A stretch of 64,000 bases of DNA, from NCBI RefSeq assembly GCF_001425685.1, contig NZ_LMCY01000011.1, positions 71,435 to 135,434 of the forward strand, in the 5' to 3' direction. This document shows, piece by piece, positions 45,105 to 53,726 of the stretch. The translations under genes were made by a program, and so were the position numbers. The first letter of the stretch is position 1; each line of letters begins with the position of its first letter. The notes under the pieces were generated by a model. It did no database searches. It saw nothing but the letters and a program-made list of their open reading frames with translations, and was not told where the DNA came from. The DNA is from Massilia sp. Root335. Lineage in GTDB: Bacteria > Pseudomonadota > Gammaproteobacteria > Burkholderiales > Burkholderiaceae_D.

Positions 45105-46412
45105 TCAGCCCTGCGCGTCCGCCGCGTAGGGCTTGCCGTTGACGACGACGTTCTCCAGCACCGGCGCGGCCGCGCCCTTGACCCGCAGCCGCGTGTCGGT
45201 TAGTTGCACATCGATGTTCCTCAGCACGATGGCCGCGATGTCGGTCTGGCCCGGATTCGGCGCGATGGTGCCGAAGGCGCCGAAACGGCCGCGGATGCCT
45301 TCCAGCGTGACGCCGCGCACGGTGGAATGCGGCGGCGCCTCGCCTTTCAGGTCGAAGTACTGGCTCCACGGCCGGACCGACACGATCTCGCCCTTGTCCG
45401 AATCGAGCACCAGGTCGCGGAAGTGGATGTCTTCGTAGCGCTGCGGCGTGTCCGGCCGCAACTTAAGGTGGGCGACACTGCCCACGTCCTGCACGCGGCA
45501 ATGTTCGACGACGACGTCGCGCACGACCGTCGCCTCGCTCCCCAGCGTGAACATCGCGTGGCCGCGCCGGAACACGCAGTTGCGCACGCGGATGCGCTCC
45601 ACCGGCGGGCTGTCCTTGTCCTCCAGCGCGCGCGGGCCCTTCGAGCCCTTGGCCGCGATGCAGTCGTCCGTCACGGAAAAATGGCAGCCGTCGACGAGGA
45701 CGTCCTGGCAGCTGTCGATGTCGATGCCGTCCGTGCTGGGCGCCTGCACGTAATCGTCCGGCACCTGGAAGCTCGTATTGCGCACCACCACGTCGCGGCA
45801 GCGGTACAGGTGCAGGTTCCAGAACTGCGAATCCTTGAACGTGATCCCGTCTATCGTCACGCCGCGCGACGCCTCGATCACGGCCAGCCGGGCGCGCGGC
45901 AGGTCGAGGTTGCGGAAGCTCCCCTTGTCCCTGGCCGCCTTGCGCAACGCCCAGAACCGGTCCCAGATCGGCCGGCCGGCGCCGTCCAGCGTGCCTTCGC
46001 CCGTGATCTGCAGGCCGTCGCAGCCCGCGGCATTGATCAGGCCCGGATTGAAGCGCTCTTCGAAGTGGCCTTCGATGCGCGTGCGCTGGACGGGGAAATG
46101 CCGCATGTCCGTCGAACACCGGAGGACGGCGCCCCGGTCGAGGTGCAGATGGACGTCCGGCTTGAGAAACAACGCGCCGCTGACGAACACGCCGGCCGGC
46201 ACGACGACCGTGCCGCCGCCCTGCGCCGCCAGTCGGTCGACGGCGGCCTGGATGGCGCGCGTATTGACCGTGGCGCCATCGGCCACGGCGCCGGCGTCAA
46301 GAATGGACAGGCGTTTGCTTGCGGGCGCCGCGGCACGGGCCGCAAGGTGCCAGGCAGGGAGGGACAACAACGACAGGACGACGCGGCGGCGGGACGAAAA
46401 AGGCACAGGCAT
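45105..46412 (-). CDS. Glycoside hydrolase family 28 (polygalacturonase-like)
   Basis: The 435-residue beta-helix protein has a Tat- or Sec-like leader (FSSRRRVVLSLLSLPAWHLAARAAA) and GH28 motifs: STDGIDIDSC (NTD-like pair), VTDDCIAAKG (the DD catalytic motif) and RGHAMFTLGSE (the GHG-like motif, with Ala where Gly is usual). It should hydrolyse galacturonan or related uronic-acid glycosides. It is convergent with gudD, 23 bases apart, which suggests pectin-to-aldarate metabolism, although no uronate dehydrogenase gene is visible. Confidence 0.88.
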   Translation of the reverse strand: MPVPFSSRRRVVLSLLSLPAWHLAARAAAPASKRLSILDAGAVADGATVNTRAIQAAVDRLAAQGGGTVVVPAGVFVSGALFLKPDVHLHLDRGAVLRCSTDMRHFPVQRTRIEGHFEERFNPGLINAAGCDGLQITGEGTLDGAGRPIWDRFWALRKAARDKGSFRNLDLPRARLAVIEASRGVTIDGITFKDSQFWNLHLYRCRDVVVRNTSFQVPDDYVQAPSTDGIDIDSCQDVLVDGCHFSVTDDCIAAKGSKGPRALEDKDSPPVERIRVRNCVFRRGHAMFTLGSEATVVRDVVVEHCRVQDVGSVAHLKLRPDTPQRYEDIHFRDLVLDSDKGEIVSVRPWSQYFDLKGEAPPHSTVRGVTLEGIRGRFGAFGTIAPNPGQTDIAAIVLRNIDVQLTDTRLRVKGAAAPVLENVVVNGKPYAADAQG

Positions 46413-46491
46413 GATGTTCCGGATCGGAAGTCGGGATCCGGTTCATGCTAAAGCACCCGCGCCGCCGGCGCGGATCAATCCGCTGATCGAT

Positions 46492-46710
46492 TCAGCCGAA
46501 CAGCGATTTGAACGCCCACACGATGGTCTTGGCCACGAACTGCGCGAACGGCAGGGCCAGGAGGACCAGCAGGATAATCTGGCAGACGCGCAGCACGGGT
46601 TCGAACGCATGCCAGTCGCGGTGGACGTGCGGCATGTGGAAGTGCGGCCGGTGGACGTGCGACAGGTGCAGATGAGCCTTCATGCGGGCGGGCGCGATTC
46701 CGAATTTCAT
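46492..46710 (-). CDS. Histidine-rich small membrane protein
   Basis: The 72-residue protein has an N-terminal His cluster (HLHLSHVHRPHFHMPHVHRD, about 9 His in 20 residues, positions 13-32) and a single C-terminal helix (ILLVLLALPFAQFVAKTIVW). GGAG lies 6 bases before the ATG, and CGTATAT-GT-ATATACG, a perfect dyad, lies just upstream. The His cluster may bind divalent metal. No family was recognised, so metal handling is inference. It is between the GH28 gene and the universal stress gene. Confidence 0.65.
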   Translation of the reverse strand: MKFGIAPARMKAHLHLSHVHRPHFHMPHVHRDWHAFEPVLRVCQIILLVLLALPFAQFVAKTIVWAFKSLFG

Positions 46711-46719
46711 CGTTGTCTC

Positions 46720-46735
46720 CGTATATGTATATACG
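46720..46735. promoter_or_regulatory. Perfect dyad CGTATATGTATATACG upstream of the His-rich protein
   Basis: Two 7-base arms (CGTATAT / ATATACG) flank a 2-base spacer, 10-25 bases before the start of the His-rich gene. It may be an operator over the leader. No matching regulator is adjacent, so the ligand is unknown. Confidence 0.4.
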
Positions 46736-46968
46736 TTTCAAGCATATGCTCATGCAAGACGCTCCGCCGATGATTTTTCTGATCGCGCGGACCGATGAGA
46801 TTGGCGGAATCAATTTGCCATTCTGTCGTGCTGACATAAACTGAAAAGTTCTGGTCTGGCAAACGATACGACGTTATCTGCATTCGGCTTGACGCGAATC
46901 AAACGAATTCCTGACGTCCCCGCTGCCCCGGCCTACACTCACCGCATACCCGTCCCGGGAGCGGCGCC

Positions 46969-47808
46969 ATGATCAAGACCATCCTCGTGCATGTCGACGG
47001 CGGCCCCGCGCAGGACAGCCGCCTGCGCGCCGCCGCCCTGCTCGCCAACACCTTCGACGCCCACCTCGTCGGCAGCGCCGACACGGGCATCGGCTGGCTC
47101 GACTACGCGCTGCTGACGGGCGCGGTGGCCGCGACGACGGCCGGCCCCGATTTCGAGAACCTGCGCGCCGGCGCCCGCGCGCGCCTGGACAGCTTCGAGG
47201 ACGCGGCGCGCCGCCTGGGCGTGGCCTCCTTCGAAGCCCGCCTGATCGAGGACGAGGCCCGCTACGCGCTGCTGCTGCAGTCGCGCTATGCCGACCTCGT
47301 CGTGCTGAGCCGCGGCACCCAGGCCGATCCCGCGCCGCCGGTACGGGCGCGCGCCCTGCCGGATCACATGGCGCTGCACGGCGCCCGTCCGGTGCTGGTG
47401 GTGCCGCCGGATCATGCGGACGCGCCGCTGCCCGGCACCGCCGTCGTCGGCTGGGACGGCAGCATGCAGGCCATCGCCGCGATCGCCGCCGCCCTGCCGC
47501 TGCTCGTGCGTGCGGACATCGTGCGGCTGGCCCTCGTCAATCCGGAGGCCTCCGGAGACCTGCACGGCGAGCAGCCCGGCGCCGACATGGCGCTGTACCT
47601 GGCCCGGCACGGGGCGCGGGTCGACGTGGTCGTCGAACGCACCCGCGCCACCGTCGGCGACGCGTTGATGGGCCTGGCGCACGACTGCCGCGCCGGCCTG
47701 ATGGTGACGGGCGCCTACGGCCACGGCCGCTACCGCGAATGGATGCTCGGCGGCGTCACGCGCGAACTGCTGGAACGGGCCCGCGTGCCGCTATTGCTCG
47801 CACACTGA
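46969..47808 (+). CDS. Universal stress protein (two-domain UspA)
   Basis: The 279-residue protein has tandem UspA folds. The first opens MIKTILVHVDGG and the second ends MVTGAYGHGRYREWMLGGVT, the G-x2-G-x9-G-(S/T) ATP-binding motif; the first domain's equivalent (VVLSRGTQADPAPPV) is degenerate. It probably works as an ATP- or ligand-binding stress factor in the cytoplasm. It precedes the hemerythrin-like gene by 94 bases on the same strand. Confidence 0.9.
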   Translation: MIKTILVHVDGGPAQDSRLRAAALLANTFDAHLVGSADTGIGWLDYALLTGAVAATTAGPDFENLRAGARARLDSFEDAARRLGVASFEARLIEDEARYALLLQSRYADLVVLSRGTQADPAPPVRARALPDHMALHGARPVLVVPPDHADAPLPGTAVVGWDGSMQAIAAIAAALPLLVRADIVRLALVNPEASGDLHGEQPGADMALYLARHGARVDVVVERTRATVGDALMGLAHDCRAGLMVTGAYGHGRYREWMLGGVTRELLERARVPLLLAH

Positions 47809-47901
47809 GCGACGGAATCCGCCGCGTTTGCGATAAATCAAACAACAAACCAAGCGCACCAAAGACACTGCTCCTCATCATCGACGAGATTGAGGCAGAT
47901 C

Positions 47902-48324
47902 ATGCACTTCCACCAACCCGACGCGGACCCGCACGCCGCCTGCGCAGCCGTGCGCGACAGCCGCGAACGCCTGTGCGCCCGCATCGCCGCCCTGCAGGCG
48001 CAATCGGACGACATCTTCGTACAGGATTTTCCCGCCGTCGTGGCGACGGTCGAAGCGGATTTCCGGCGCGAGGAGGCGCTGCTCGAGCGGCTCGGCGACG
48101 CCTGCCTGCATCCGCGCCGCGCCGACTACGCCGTCGTGCTGTGCGCGCTGCACCGCACGCTGCCGCAGATCGAAGGGGGCGACGTCGTGCTGGGCCGCCA
48201 GGTCGCGGATGCGCTGGGGGCCGTGTTGTCGCTGCCGTGGGATGCCGGCACGGACGCGCCGCGCGCGCCGCCGGCCGGCATGCGGCGCCCGCGTGCGGCG
48301 CGCGCCGCCGGGTCGATTCACTGA
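47902..48324 (+). CDS. Hemerythrin-like small protein, metal site partly altered
   Basis: The 140-residue protein has a four-helix hemerythrin pattern: an early His, DFRREEALLERLGDACLHP (motif HFxxEExxM with the His as Asp) and CLHPRRADYAVVLCALH (His-x15-His). It ends in an Arg/Ala/Pro tail. GAGG lies 6 bases before the ATG. Oxygen or iron sensing is typical of the family, but the lost histidine questions di-iron binding. It lies downstream of the UspA gene. Confidence 0.6.
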   Translation: MHFHQPDADPHAACAAVRDSRERLCARIAALQAQSDDIFVQDFPAVVATVEADFRREEALLERLGDACLHPRRADYAVVLCALHRTLPQIEGGDVVLGRQVADALGAVLSLPWDAGTDAPRAPPAGMRRPRAARAAGSIH

Positions 48325-48349
48325 GCGGCGGGGCCGGCGCCCCGCGCGG

Positions 48350-49615
48350 TCAGCGCAGGTTGCCCGTGTGCCCGAGCGAATAGCGGCCCGGTTGCGGCCA
48401 CACGGTCAGGCCGTGCGGCTCGCCGCCGACCTTCACCTTCTGCATGTCGCCCGTCTTCGTGTCGATGCGGTAGACGACGTCGTCGAAGCGGCCCGACAGC
48501 CACAGCCACTTGCCGTCCGCGCTGACGTTGCCCATGTCCGGACTGCCGCCGCCCGGCACGGGCCAGTTGGCGATGATCTTCCCGGTCGCGAAGTCCAGCA
48601 CGGCCACGCTGCCCGGTCCCTTGCGCTTGCCGTGGATGCGGTGCGTGCCGCGGCTCGAGATGTACAGGTATTTGCCGTCGCGGCTCGGATACAGGCCGTG
48701 CGTGCCGATCCCGACGGGGACGAAGCCGATCTGCTTCAGGTTGTCGCCGTCGACGACGTGCACGCCGTCCGCATCCATGTCGGCCACGTAGAAGCGCTTG
48801 CCGTCGGGCGAGATGCGCACGTCCTGCGGCATGCCCTTCTTGGCCGTGCAGATCTCGCTGGCGCCCGGCGCCGTCGGGTCGACGCCTTCGCGGAAGCGCG
48901 TCGACGGCATCGACAGTTTCAGGTAGCCGAGCACCTTGCGGTTGACCATGTCGATCTTCGCGAGGCTGCCGTCGAATTCGCACGTGAACAGCGCGTAGCG
49001 GCCGTCGATCGAGAATTCCGCGTGGTTGATGCCGCCGCACTGCGGCACCTCGATGGCGTACTGCATCGCCATCGTGTGCGGGTCGCGGAAGTCGAGGCGG
49101 TGGCGCGCCTCGGCCACGACGATCGCCGACTTGCCGTCCGGCGTGAAATACATATTGTACGGGTCGTCGACGGTCACGTTCGGCCCCGGCTTGCCGGTGC
49201 GCGGGTCGATGGGCGTCAGGCTGCCGTCGCCGCGCCGCTCGGCATTGTTCGCCACCCACAGCGTGCGCAGGTCCCACGACGGGATCACGTGCTGCGGGCT
49301 GCGGCCGACCTTGAAGGTGTCCACGACCTTCATCGTCGCGGGATCGATGACACTGACGTCGTTCGAACGCAGGTTCGGCACGTACACGCGTTCCAGATCG
49401 CCTTTCACGACGGGGCTCAGGTGCGTGGGGCCGATCTCGCTGTACACATTGCGCGGATCGACGACGGGCGGCATGCCCGGCACGGTCGCGACGGCGGCGG
49501 TCGCCGTTGCCGGGACGGGGATCGGGGCGGACGCAGCGACGACACGCGACGCGACGACGCCGCCGGCCAGGACGGACAGGGCCAGGACGGCACCAACGGT
49601 AGTTTTGGATGACAC
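48350..49615 (-). CDS. Exported YncE-like beta-propeller protein
   Basis: The 421-residue protein has a signal peptide (MSSKTTVGAVLALSVLAGGVVA) and seven-bladed propeller repeats of the YVTN/YncE type: VYVPNLRSNDVSVIDPATMK, YLYISSRGTHRI and GDNLKQIGFVPVG. Such proteins bind ligands or partners in the periplasm and have no proven enzyme activity. It is 10 bases downstream of the creatininase-like gene and co-directional, so both are probably exported together. Confidence 0.85.
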   Translation of the reverse strand: MSSKTTVGAVLALSVLAGGVVASRVVAASAPIPVPATATAAVATVPGMPPVVDPRNVYSEIGPTHLSPVVKGDLERVYVPNLRSNDVSVIDPATMKVVDTFKVGRSPQHVIPSWDLRTLWVANNAERRGDGSLTPIDPRTGKPGPNVTVDDPYNMYFTPDGKSAIVVAEARHRLDFRDPHTMAMQYAIEVPQCGGINHAEFSIDGRYALFTCEFDGSLAKIDMVNRKVLGYLKLSMPSTRFREGVDPTAPGASEICTAKKGMPQDVRISPDGKRFYVADMDADGVHVVDGDNLKQIGFVPVGIGTHGLYPSRDGKYLYISSRGTHRIHGKRKGPGSVAVLDFATGKIIANWPVPGGGSPDMGNVSADGKWLWLSGRFDDVVYRIDTKTGDMQKVKVGGEPHGLTVWPQPGRYSLGHTGNLR

Positions 49616-49625
49616 GATGGCTTCT

Positions 49626-50495
49626 TTACTTTCGATGGGAAGGATTCGGATTCTGGTCTGGCGCGCCCTGGCGGGCGGCGCGGATCGCGGCCACGGACGC
49701 GTCGACGATGCGCTCGACGCCGATGCGGCCCAGTTCCGCGGTCGCGCGGGTCGGATCGCCGTGCACGCCCGCGCGCACGCCGCCGCGGGCGCCCACGGCC
49801 ACCTGCGCGGGACGCACGAGCGCGGGGTCGACGGCCAGCGACAGCGCCGTGTCGGCCAGGCCCGCGTGCGTGCCGATCTCGGCGTCGGCGAAGCCGCGCT
49901 GCTTCAGGTCGGCGTTGAACGTGGTCGTCGCGGCCTCGTAATACGCGCCCAGGGCATGGGCGCGGCAACCGCCGGCCCGGTTCACGCGCGCGGCGGCCTT
50001 GTCTTCGTTGCGCTGGTAGCCGCCGTGGTCGCCCAGGAAGAACACGTCGCGGATGCCGTGCCGGCACAGGCTCAGCGCGGTGGATTCGAGCAGGGATTCG
50101 AACGCGGCATCGGGAATCGACAGGGTGCCCGCGAACCGCATGTGCGCGGCCGGGGGCGTGATCGACCCTTCCGGCACATAGGCGACGACGGGCGCGACGA
50201 CGGCATCGCCCAGCCGCGCGGCGATCCGCCCCGCCAGCACGCGGGCGCGCACGTTGTGCTTGCCGAGGACGATGTGCGGGCCGCTCTGCTCGGTGCCGCC
50301 GATGGGCACGAGGGCCGTCGTGGCGCCGGCCGCGATGCGGTCGCGCAGTTCCGGCGACGTCATCTCTTCGATATACACGCCGGGGCCGGCGCGGTCGGCC
50401 GCGGCAGGTGCCGCCGACGCGTGGACCGCCGCGGCCAGGGCCAGGCCGGCGACCACCAGCGCCTTGCGGCGCCACGAGTTGTGCAGGTGAAGCAT
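49626..50495 (-). CDS. Creatininase family hydrolase, exported variant
   Basis: The 289-residue protein has a signal sequence (RRKALVVAGLALAAAVHASA) and the creatininase fold: IGGTEQSGPHIVLGKHN, where creatininase has EQHGPHLPLGTD, FLGDHGGYQRN and NVGFHADEIGT-like ADAEIGTHAGLADT. The second His of the metal site is Ser and the Asp is His, so the two-metal centre is rearranged. It is unlikely to act on creatinine; an amide or lactam substrate is possible. It is transcribed with the beta-propeller gene. The start at 50495 has only a weak ribosome-binding site. Confidence 0.82.
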   Translation of the reverse strand: MLHLHNSWRRKALVVAGLALAAAVHASAAPAAADRAGPGVYIEEMTSPELRDRIAAGATTALVPIGGTEQSGPHIVLGKHNVRARVLAGRIAARLGDAVVAPVVAYVPEGSITPPAAHMRFAGTLSIPDAAFESLLESTALSLCRHGIRDVFFLGDHGGYQRNEDKAAARVNRAGGCRAHALGAYYEAATTTFNADLKQRGFADAEIGTHAGLADTALSLAVDPALVRPAQVAVGARGGVRAGVHGDPTRATAELGRIGVERIVDASVAAIRAARQGAPDQNPNPSHRK

Positions 50496-50909
50496 TGATC
50501 CGTGTTCCTGATGCTTGCGCGCGCCTGGCACGAACGCCATTCGCCACGCGACCGAGCACCTATTGTAGAGCATAGCGGCGCGGCGGACGGGCGGCGCGGG
50601 CGGATTTTTTTGCGACCGGCGCCAGAGTGTCGCGCCGTGGCGGCAGATGCTTGCCAGTCCGGCAAACGTCCGCGCACGGCAGGCAGGCATTCCTTTTCAA
50701 ATGTTCAACTGCCGCTACGGCCGCGTGCCGGCCATCGCATCGTTACCTGATGCCACAGGCGACCTGCGAACACCAGGGAAGCACGACGATCGCCGTCGGC
50801 AGTACAATGCTGACCGTCCCCGCCGCGCGTGGGCAATGGCATCGCGTGCGGCACCGCGGACGGGTGAACCACGCCGGTTTCTGATCCGGCACGACGACAC
50901 GGAGACGAT
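50496..50909. other. 414-base divergent intergenic region
   Basis: This region separates the minus-strand creatininase-like gene from the plus-strand KfrA-like gene. It holds no credible gene. G+C is somewhat lower around 50640-50760 and an oligo-T run (GGATTTTTTTGCG) occurs near 50603. Promoters for both directions must lie here, but none could be placed with confidence. Confidence 0.4.
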
Positions 50910-51455
50910 ATGGCGCGCAGCGGACTCACGAAATCACAGGTCAGGGAAGCCCGCGACCGCCTGCTGGCGGCGGGGCGCCACCCGTCCGTCGACGCGCTGC
51001 GCCACGCGCTGGGCGACAGCGGCTCCAAGTCGACCATCCACAAATACCTCAAGGAGCTGCGCAGCGAAGAAGGGGCCGCGCAAGCCGCCCCCGGCATCGG
51101 GCGCGAAGACACGGGCCGCGCCCTGCACGCCCTCGTCGACGAGCTGGCCGACCGCCTGCACGCCGACTTCGACGAGCGCGTGCGCCTGCTGCGCGCCGCC
51201 CACGACGCCGCGCTGCGCGAGCGCGAGCACGAACTGGCCGAGCTGCGCAACACCGTCGCCACGCTGACGGCCCGCGTGCAGCAGCTGGAAGCGGAAGCGC
51301 AGTCCGGCGGCGACGACACGCCCCTGCGCCACTGGCACGACCGGCAGAGCGCCGCGGGCGGGTTCGGCCACTTCGACAGCAGCCTGCTGAATTCGCGCTC
51401 GTCCGTGCCCGACGCCTCTCCGTTCGACATGATCCGGGCCGCCGCACGCTCGTGA
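50910..51455 (+). CDS. KfrA-like DNA-binding protein with coiled coil
   Basis: The 181-residue protein has the KfrA N-terminal domain (ARSGLTKSQVREARDRLLA, SVDALRHALGDSGSKSTIHKYLK, residues about 1-50), a helix-turn-helix seen in plasmid KfrA regulators, followed by a long alanine/glutamate-rich coiled coil (about 75-135). KfrA usually acts in plasmid partition or as a repressor. Here it starts a chromosomal operon: its TGA overlaps the GTG of fetA (GTGA). It may repress the downstream ABC transporter. Confidence 0.85.
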   Translation: MARSGLTKSQVREARDRLLAAGRHPSVDALRHALGDSGSKSTIHKYLKELRSEEGAAQAAPGIGREDTGRALHALVDELADRLHADFDERVRLLRAAHDAALREREHELAELRNTVATLTARVQQLEAEAQSGGDDTPLRHWHDRQSAAGGFGHFDSSLLNSRSSVPDASPFDMIRAAARS

Positions 51456-52084
51456 CCGACGCCGCCGCCCGCACCGCCGCGCCCGTGCTGCTGTCCGCAC
51501 GCGGCCTGCGTTCGCCGTTCGGCGGTCCGTTCACGTTCGACGTGCGCGCGGGCGAATGCATCGCCATCCAGGGCCCGTCCGGCGCCGGCAAGAGCGTCCT
51601 GCTGCGCATGCTGGCCGACCTCGACCCGCACGACGGCGCCGCCCTGCTCGACGGCTGCCCCGCCGCGTCGATGCCGGCCCCGGCCTGGCGCGCCGCCGTC
51701 GTCTACCAGGCGGCCGAGCCGGCATGGTGGGAGGCGACGGCCAGTGCGCACTTCACGGCTTGCGACCAGGATGCCGTCGACGCCGCGCTCGCGGCATTGG
51801 GACTGCCGGCCCGGCTGCTGGACGCGGAGCTCGACCGCCTGTCGACGGGCGAACGCCAGCGCCTCGCCCTCGTCCGCTCGCTGGCCCGGCGCCCGCGCGT
51901 GCTGCTGCTCGACGAACCGACGGCGGCCCTCGACCCGGACGCCGTCGCGCGCGTGGAAGCGCTGCTGCGCGACGGCCTCGCGCGCGGCATGGCCGTGCTG
52001 ATCGCGACGCACGCCGGCGAACAGGCGCGCCGCCTCGCGCACCGCATCTTCCGCCTCGAACAGGGGCAGCTCGTCGCGCCATGA
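51452..52084 (+). CDS. fetA: ABC transporter ATP-binding protein, FetA-like
   Basis: The 210-residue protein is an ABC ATPase: Walker A GPSGAGKSVLLRML, Q-loop VVYQAAEP, signature LSTGERQRLALVR and Walker B VLLLDEPTAALDP. It pairs with the UPF0014 permease, as in the FetAB (YbbLM) exporter linked to iron homeostasis and peroxide tolerance. It uses GTG at 51452 overlapping the KfrA-like stop, and its stop overlaps the fetB ATG by 4 bases. Confidence 0.9.
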   Translation: MTDAAARTAAPVLLSARGLRSPFGGPFTFDVRAGECIAIQGPSGAGKSVLLRMLADLDPHDGAALLDGCPAASMPAPAWRAAVVYQAAEPAWWEATASAHFTACDQDAVDAALAALGLPARLLDAELDRLSTGERQRLALVRSLARRPRVLLLDEPTAALDPDAVARVEALLRDGLARGMAVLIATHAGEQARRLAHRIFRLEQGQLVAP

Positions 52085-52875
52085 ACGCCATCCACCTCGG
52101 CGCCTGGGACCTGCTCGCGGCCGCGACGTTGATCGTGCTGGATGCCGCGCTGTCGCTGGCGCTGCGCCTCGGGCTGCACCGCCAGATCCTCGTCGCGGCC
52201 GTGCGTATGACGGCGCAACTGACGATCGTCGGCGTCGTGCTGCGCCACGTGTTCGCGACGGCGTCCGCGGCGGCGACGCTGGCCGTCGTCGTGTTCATGA
52301 TCGCCGCCGCCGCGCGCGAGGTCGCGACGCGGCCGAGGCAGCGCCTCGGGCGCCACATGAATTACCGGATCAGCGCCGCCGTCGTGTCGTGCGCCGGCTT
52401 CGCGACGGTGCTGCTGGCCCTGACGACGGCCGTGCGCCCGACGCCGTGGTACGAACCGCGCTACGCGATTCCGCTGATGGGCATCGTGCTCGGCAGCGTG
52501 CTGAACGCCGCCAGCCTCGCACTGGACGGCATCCTCGACGGCGTCGTGCGCGAGCGCGCCCGCATCGAAGCGCGACTGGCCCTCGGCACCCCGTTCCGCG
52601 ACGCCATCGCCCCACTGGTCCGCAGCGCGACGCGGCGCGGCATGATCCCCGTCGCCAACCAGATGTCGGCCGCCGGCATCATCACCCTGCCGGGCATCAT
52701 GACGGGCCAGCTGCTGGCCGGCATGGACCCGATGGACGCCGTCAAGTACCAGATCCTGCTGATGTTCCTGCTGGCCGGCGCGAGCGGCCTGGCGGCGAGC
52801 GGCGCGGCCCTGCTGGCCGTGCGCGCGCTGAGCGACGGCCGCCAGCGGCTGCGCGTCGACCGCCTGCAGGCCTAG
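52081..52875 (+). CDS. fetB: ABC transporter permease, FetB (UPF0014)
   Basis: The 264-residue membrane protein belongs to the UPF0014 family (FetB/YbbM): VLDAALSLALRLGLHRQILVA, AAVRMTAQLTIVGVVL, PLMGIVLGSVLNAASLALD, and PVANQMSAAGIITLPGIMTGQ (the family signature). Six to seven helices are visible. It would form the export channel with FetA. Its TAG stop shares the CTAG palindrome with the stop of the convergent methyltransferase. Confidence 0.9.
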   Translation: MNAIHLGAWDLLAAATLIVLDAALSLALRLGLHRQILVAAVRMTAQLTIVGVVLRHVFATASAAATLAVVVFMIAAAAREVATRPRQRLGRHMNYRISAAVVSCAGFATVLLALTTAVRPTPWYEPRYAIPLMGIVLGSVLNAASLALDGILDGVVRERARIEARLALGTPFRDAIAPLVRSATRRGMIPVANQMSAAGIITLPGIMTGQLLAGMDPMDAVKYQILLMFLLAGASGLAASGAALLAVRALSDGRQRLRVDRLQA

Positions 52876-53639
52876 ACCGGGCGCGCGACGATCAGGGCCG
52901 AGTCGATCGTGAAGCTGCCGTCGTCCTCGAGCGCGAAATAGTCCTTCACCTCGGCCGACGCGCGCCGCTGCAGCGACCGGATCGCGGCGACGTGCACGTC
53001 GGGCGTTTGCATCCGTTCGATCCACGCGCCGAAGTCGAGCCGCAGCTTGTACGTCGCCACCTCCCCGACCGCGAAGCCGAGGGACGCCAGCGCCGCCTTC
53101 CACTCGGCCAGCGTGCCGTTCCGCACGTGCGACGGATCGCGCAGCAGTTCCAGCGACTGCAGCCAGGTGTCGAGCAACGGGACGCCGGGCGAGACGACGT
53201 CCATGAACAGCGCCAGGCCGTCCGGCTTGACCACCCGCCGCATCTGCGCCAGGCCGTCCGTGAACGCGCCCCAGTGGTGCGCGCTGTAGCGGGTGGCGAC
53301 GACGTCGAACGACCCGGACGGACAAGGCAGCGCCTCGGCCGCGCCCCGCTTCGTGACGATGTTGTCCAGGCCCCGCTTGCGGGCCTCGGCGGCGACCGTC
53401 TCCAGCATCGCGGCCGACAGGTCGTAAGCGACGACCTTCCCGACGAGGCCGGCCATGCGGAACGCCACATGGCCGCCGCCGCATCCCATGTCCAGTGCGA
53501 CGGCGTGCGGACGGCTGCCGATCACGGCGGCCATGCGTTCCAGGTCGGCGCCGCTGGCATGCACGGCGCTCGCCAGATAGGCCTGCGCGCGGGAATCGTA
53601 TTGTTCGAGAACGGTTGCATCGTGGGTGGCGGTCGTCAT
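52872..53639 (-). CDS. Class I SAM-dependent methyltransferase
   Basis: The 255-residue protein has the Rossmann motif I VALDMGCGGGHVAFRM (about residues 49-64), VVAYDLSAAML and FDVVATRYSAHHWGAF, as in UbiE/COQ5-like enzymes. The start MTTATHDATVLEQYD at 53639 is given, as upstream codons are not family-like. It is divergent from the XRE regulator and overlaps the fetB stop by 4 bases at its own end. The substrate is unknown. Confidence 0.87.
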   Translation of the reverse strand: MTTATHDATVLEQYDSRAQAYLASAVHASGADLERMAAVIGSRPHAVALDMGCGGGHVAFRMAGLVGKVVAYDLSAAMLETVAAEARKRGLDNIVTKRGAAEALPCPSGSFDVVATRYSAHHWGAFTDGLAQMRRVVKPDGLALFMDVVSPGVPLLDTWLQSLELLRDPSHVRNGTLAEWKAALASLGFAVGEVATYKLRLDFGAWIERMQTPDVHVAAIRSLQRRASAEVKDYFALEDDGSFTIDSALIVARPV

Positions 53640-53726
53640 GCTTGCTCCTTTGAACGTGAAAAACCCATTGTGGGCCACAGGTTTTCCTGTTACAAGGAGC
53701 CTGTTTATACTGGTATTTCGACCACC

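Noticed and set aside
50910-51455. Plasmid-derived replication region
   Set aside because: Only the KfrA-like gene is present; no rep, par or transfer genes adjoin it.
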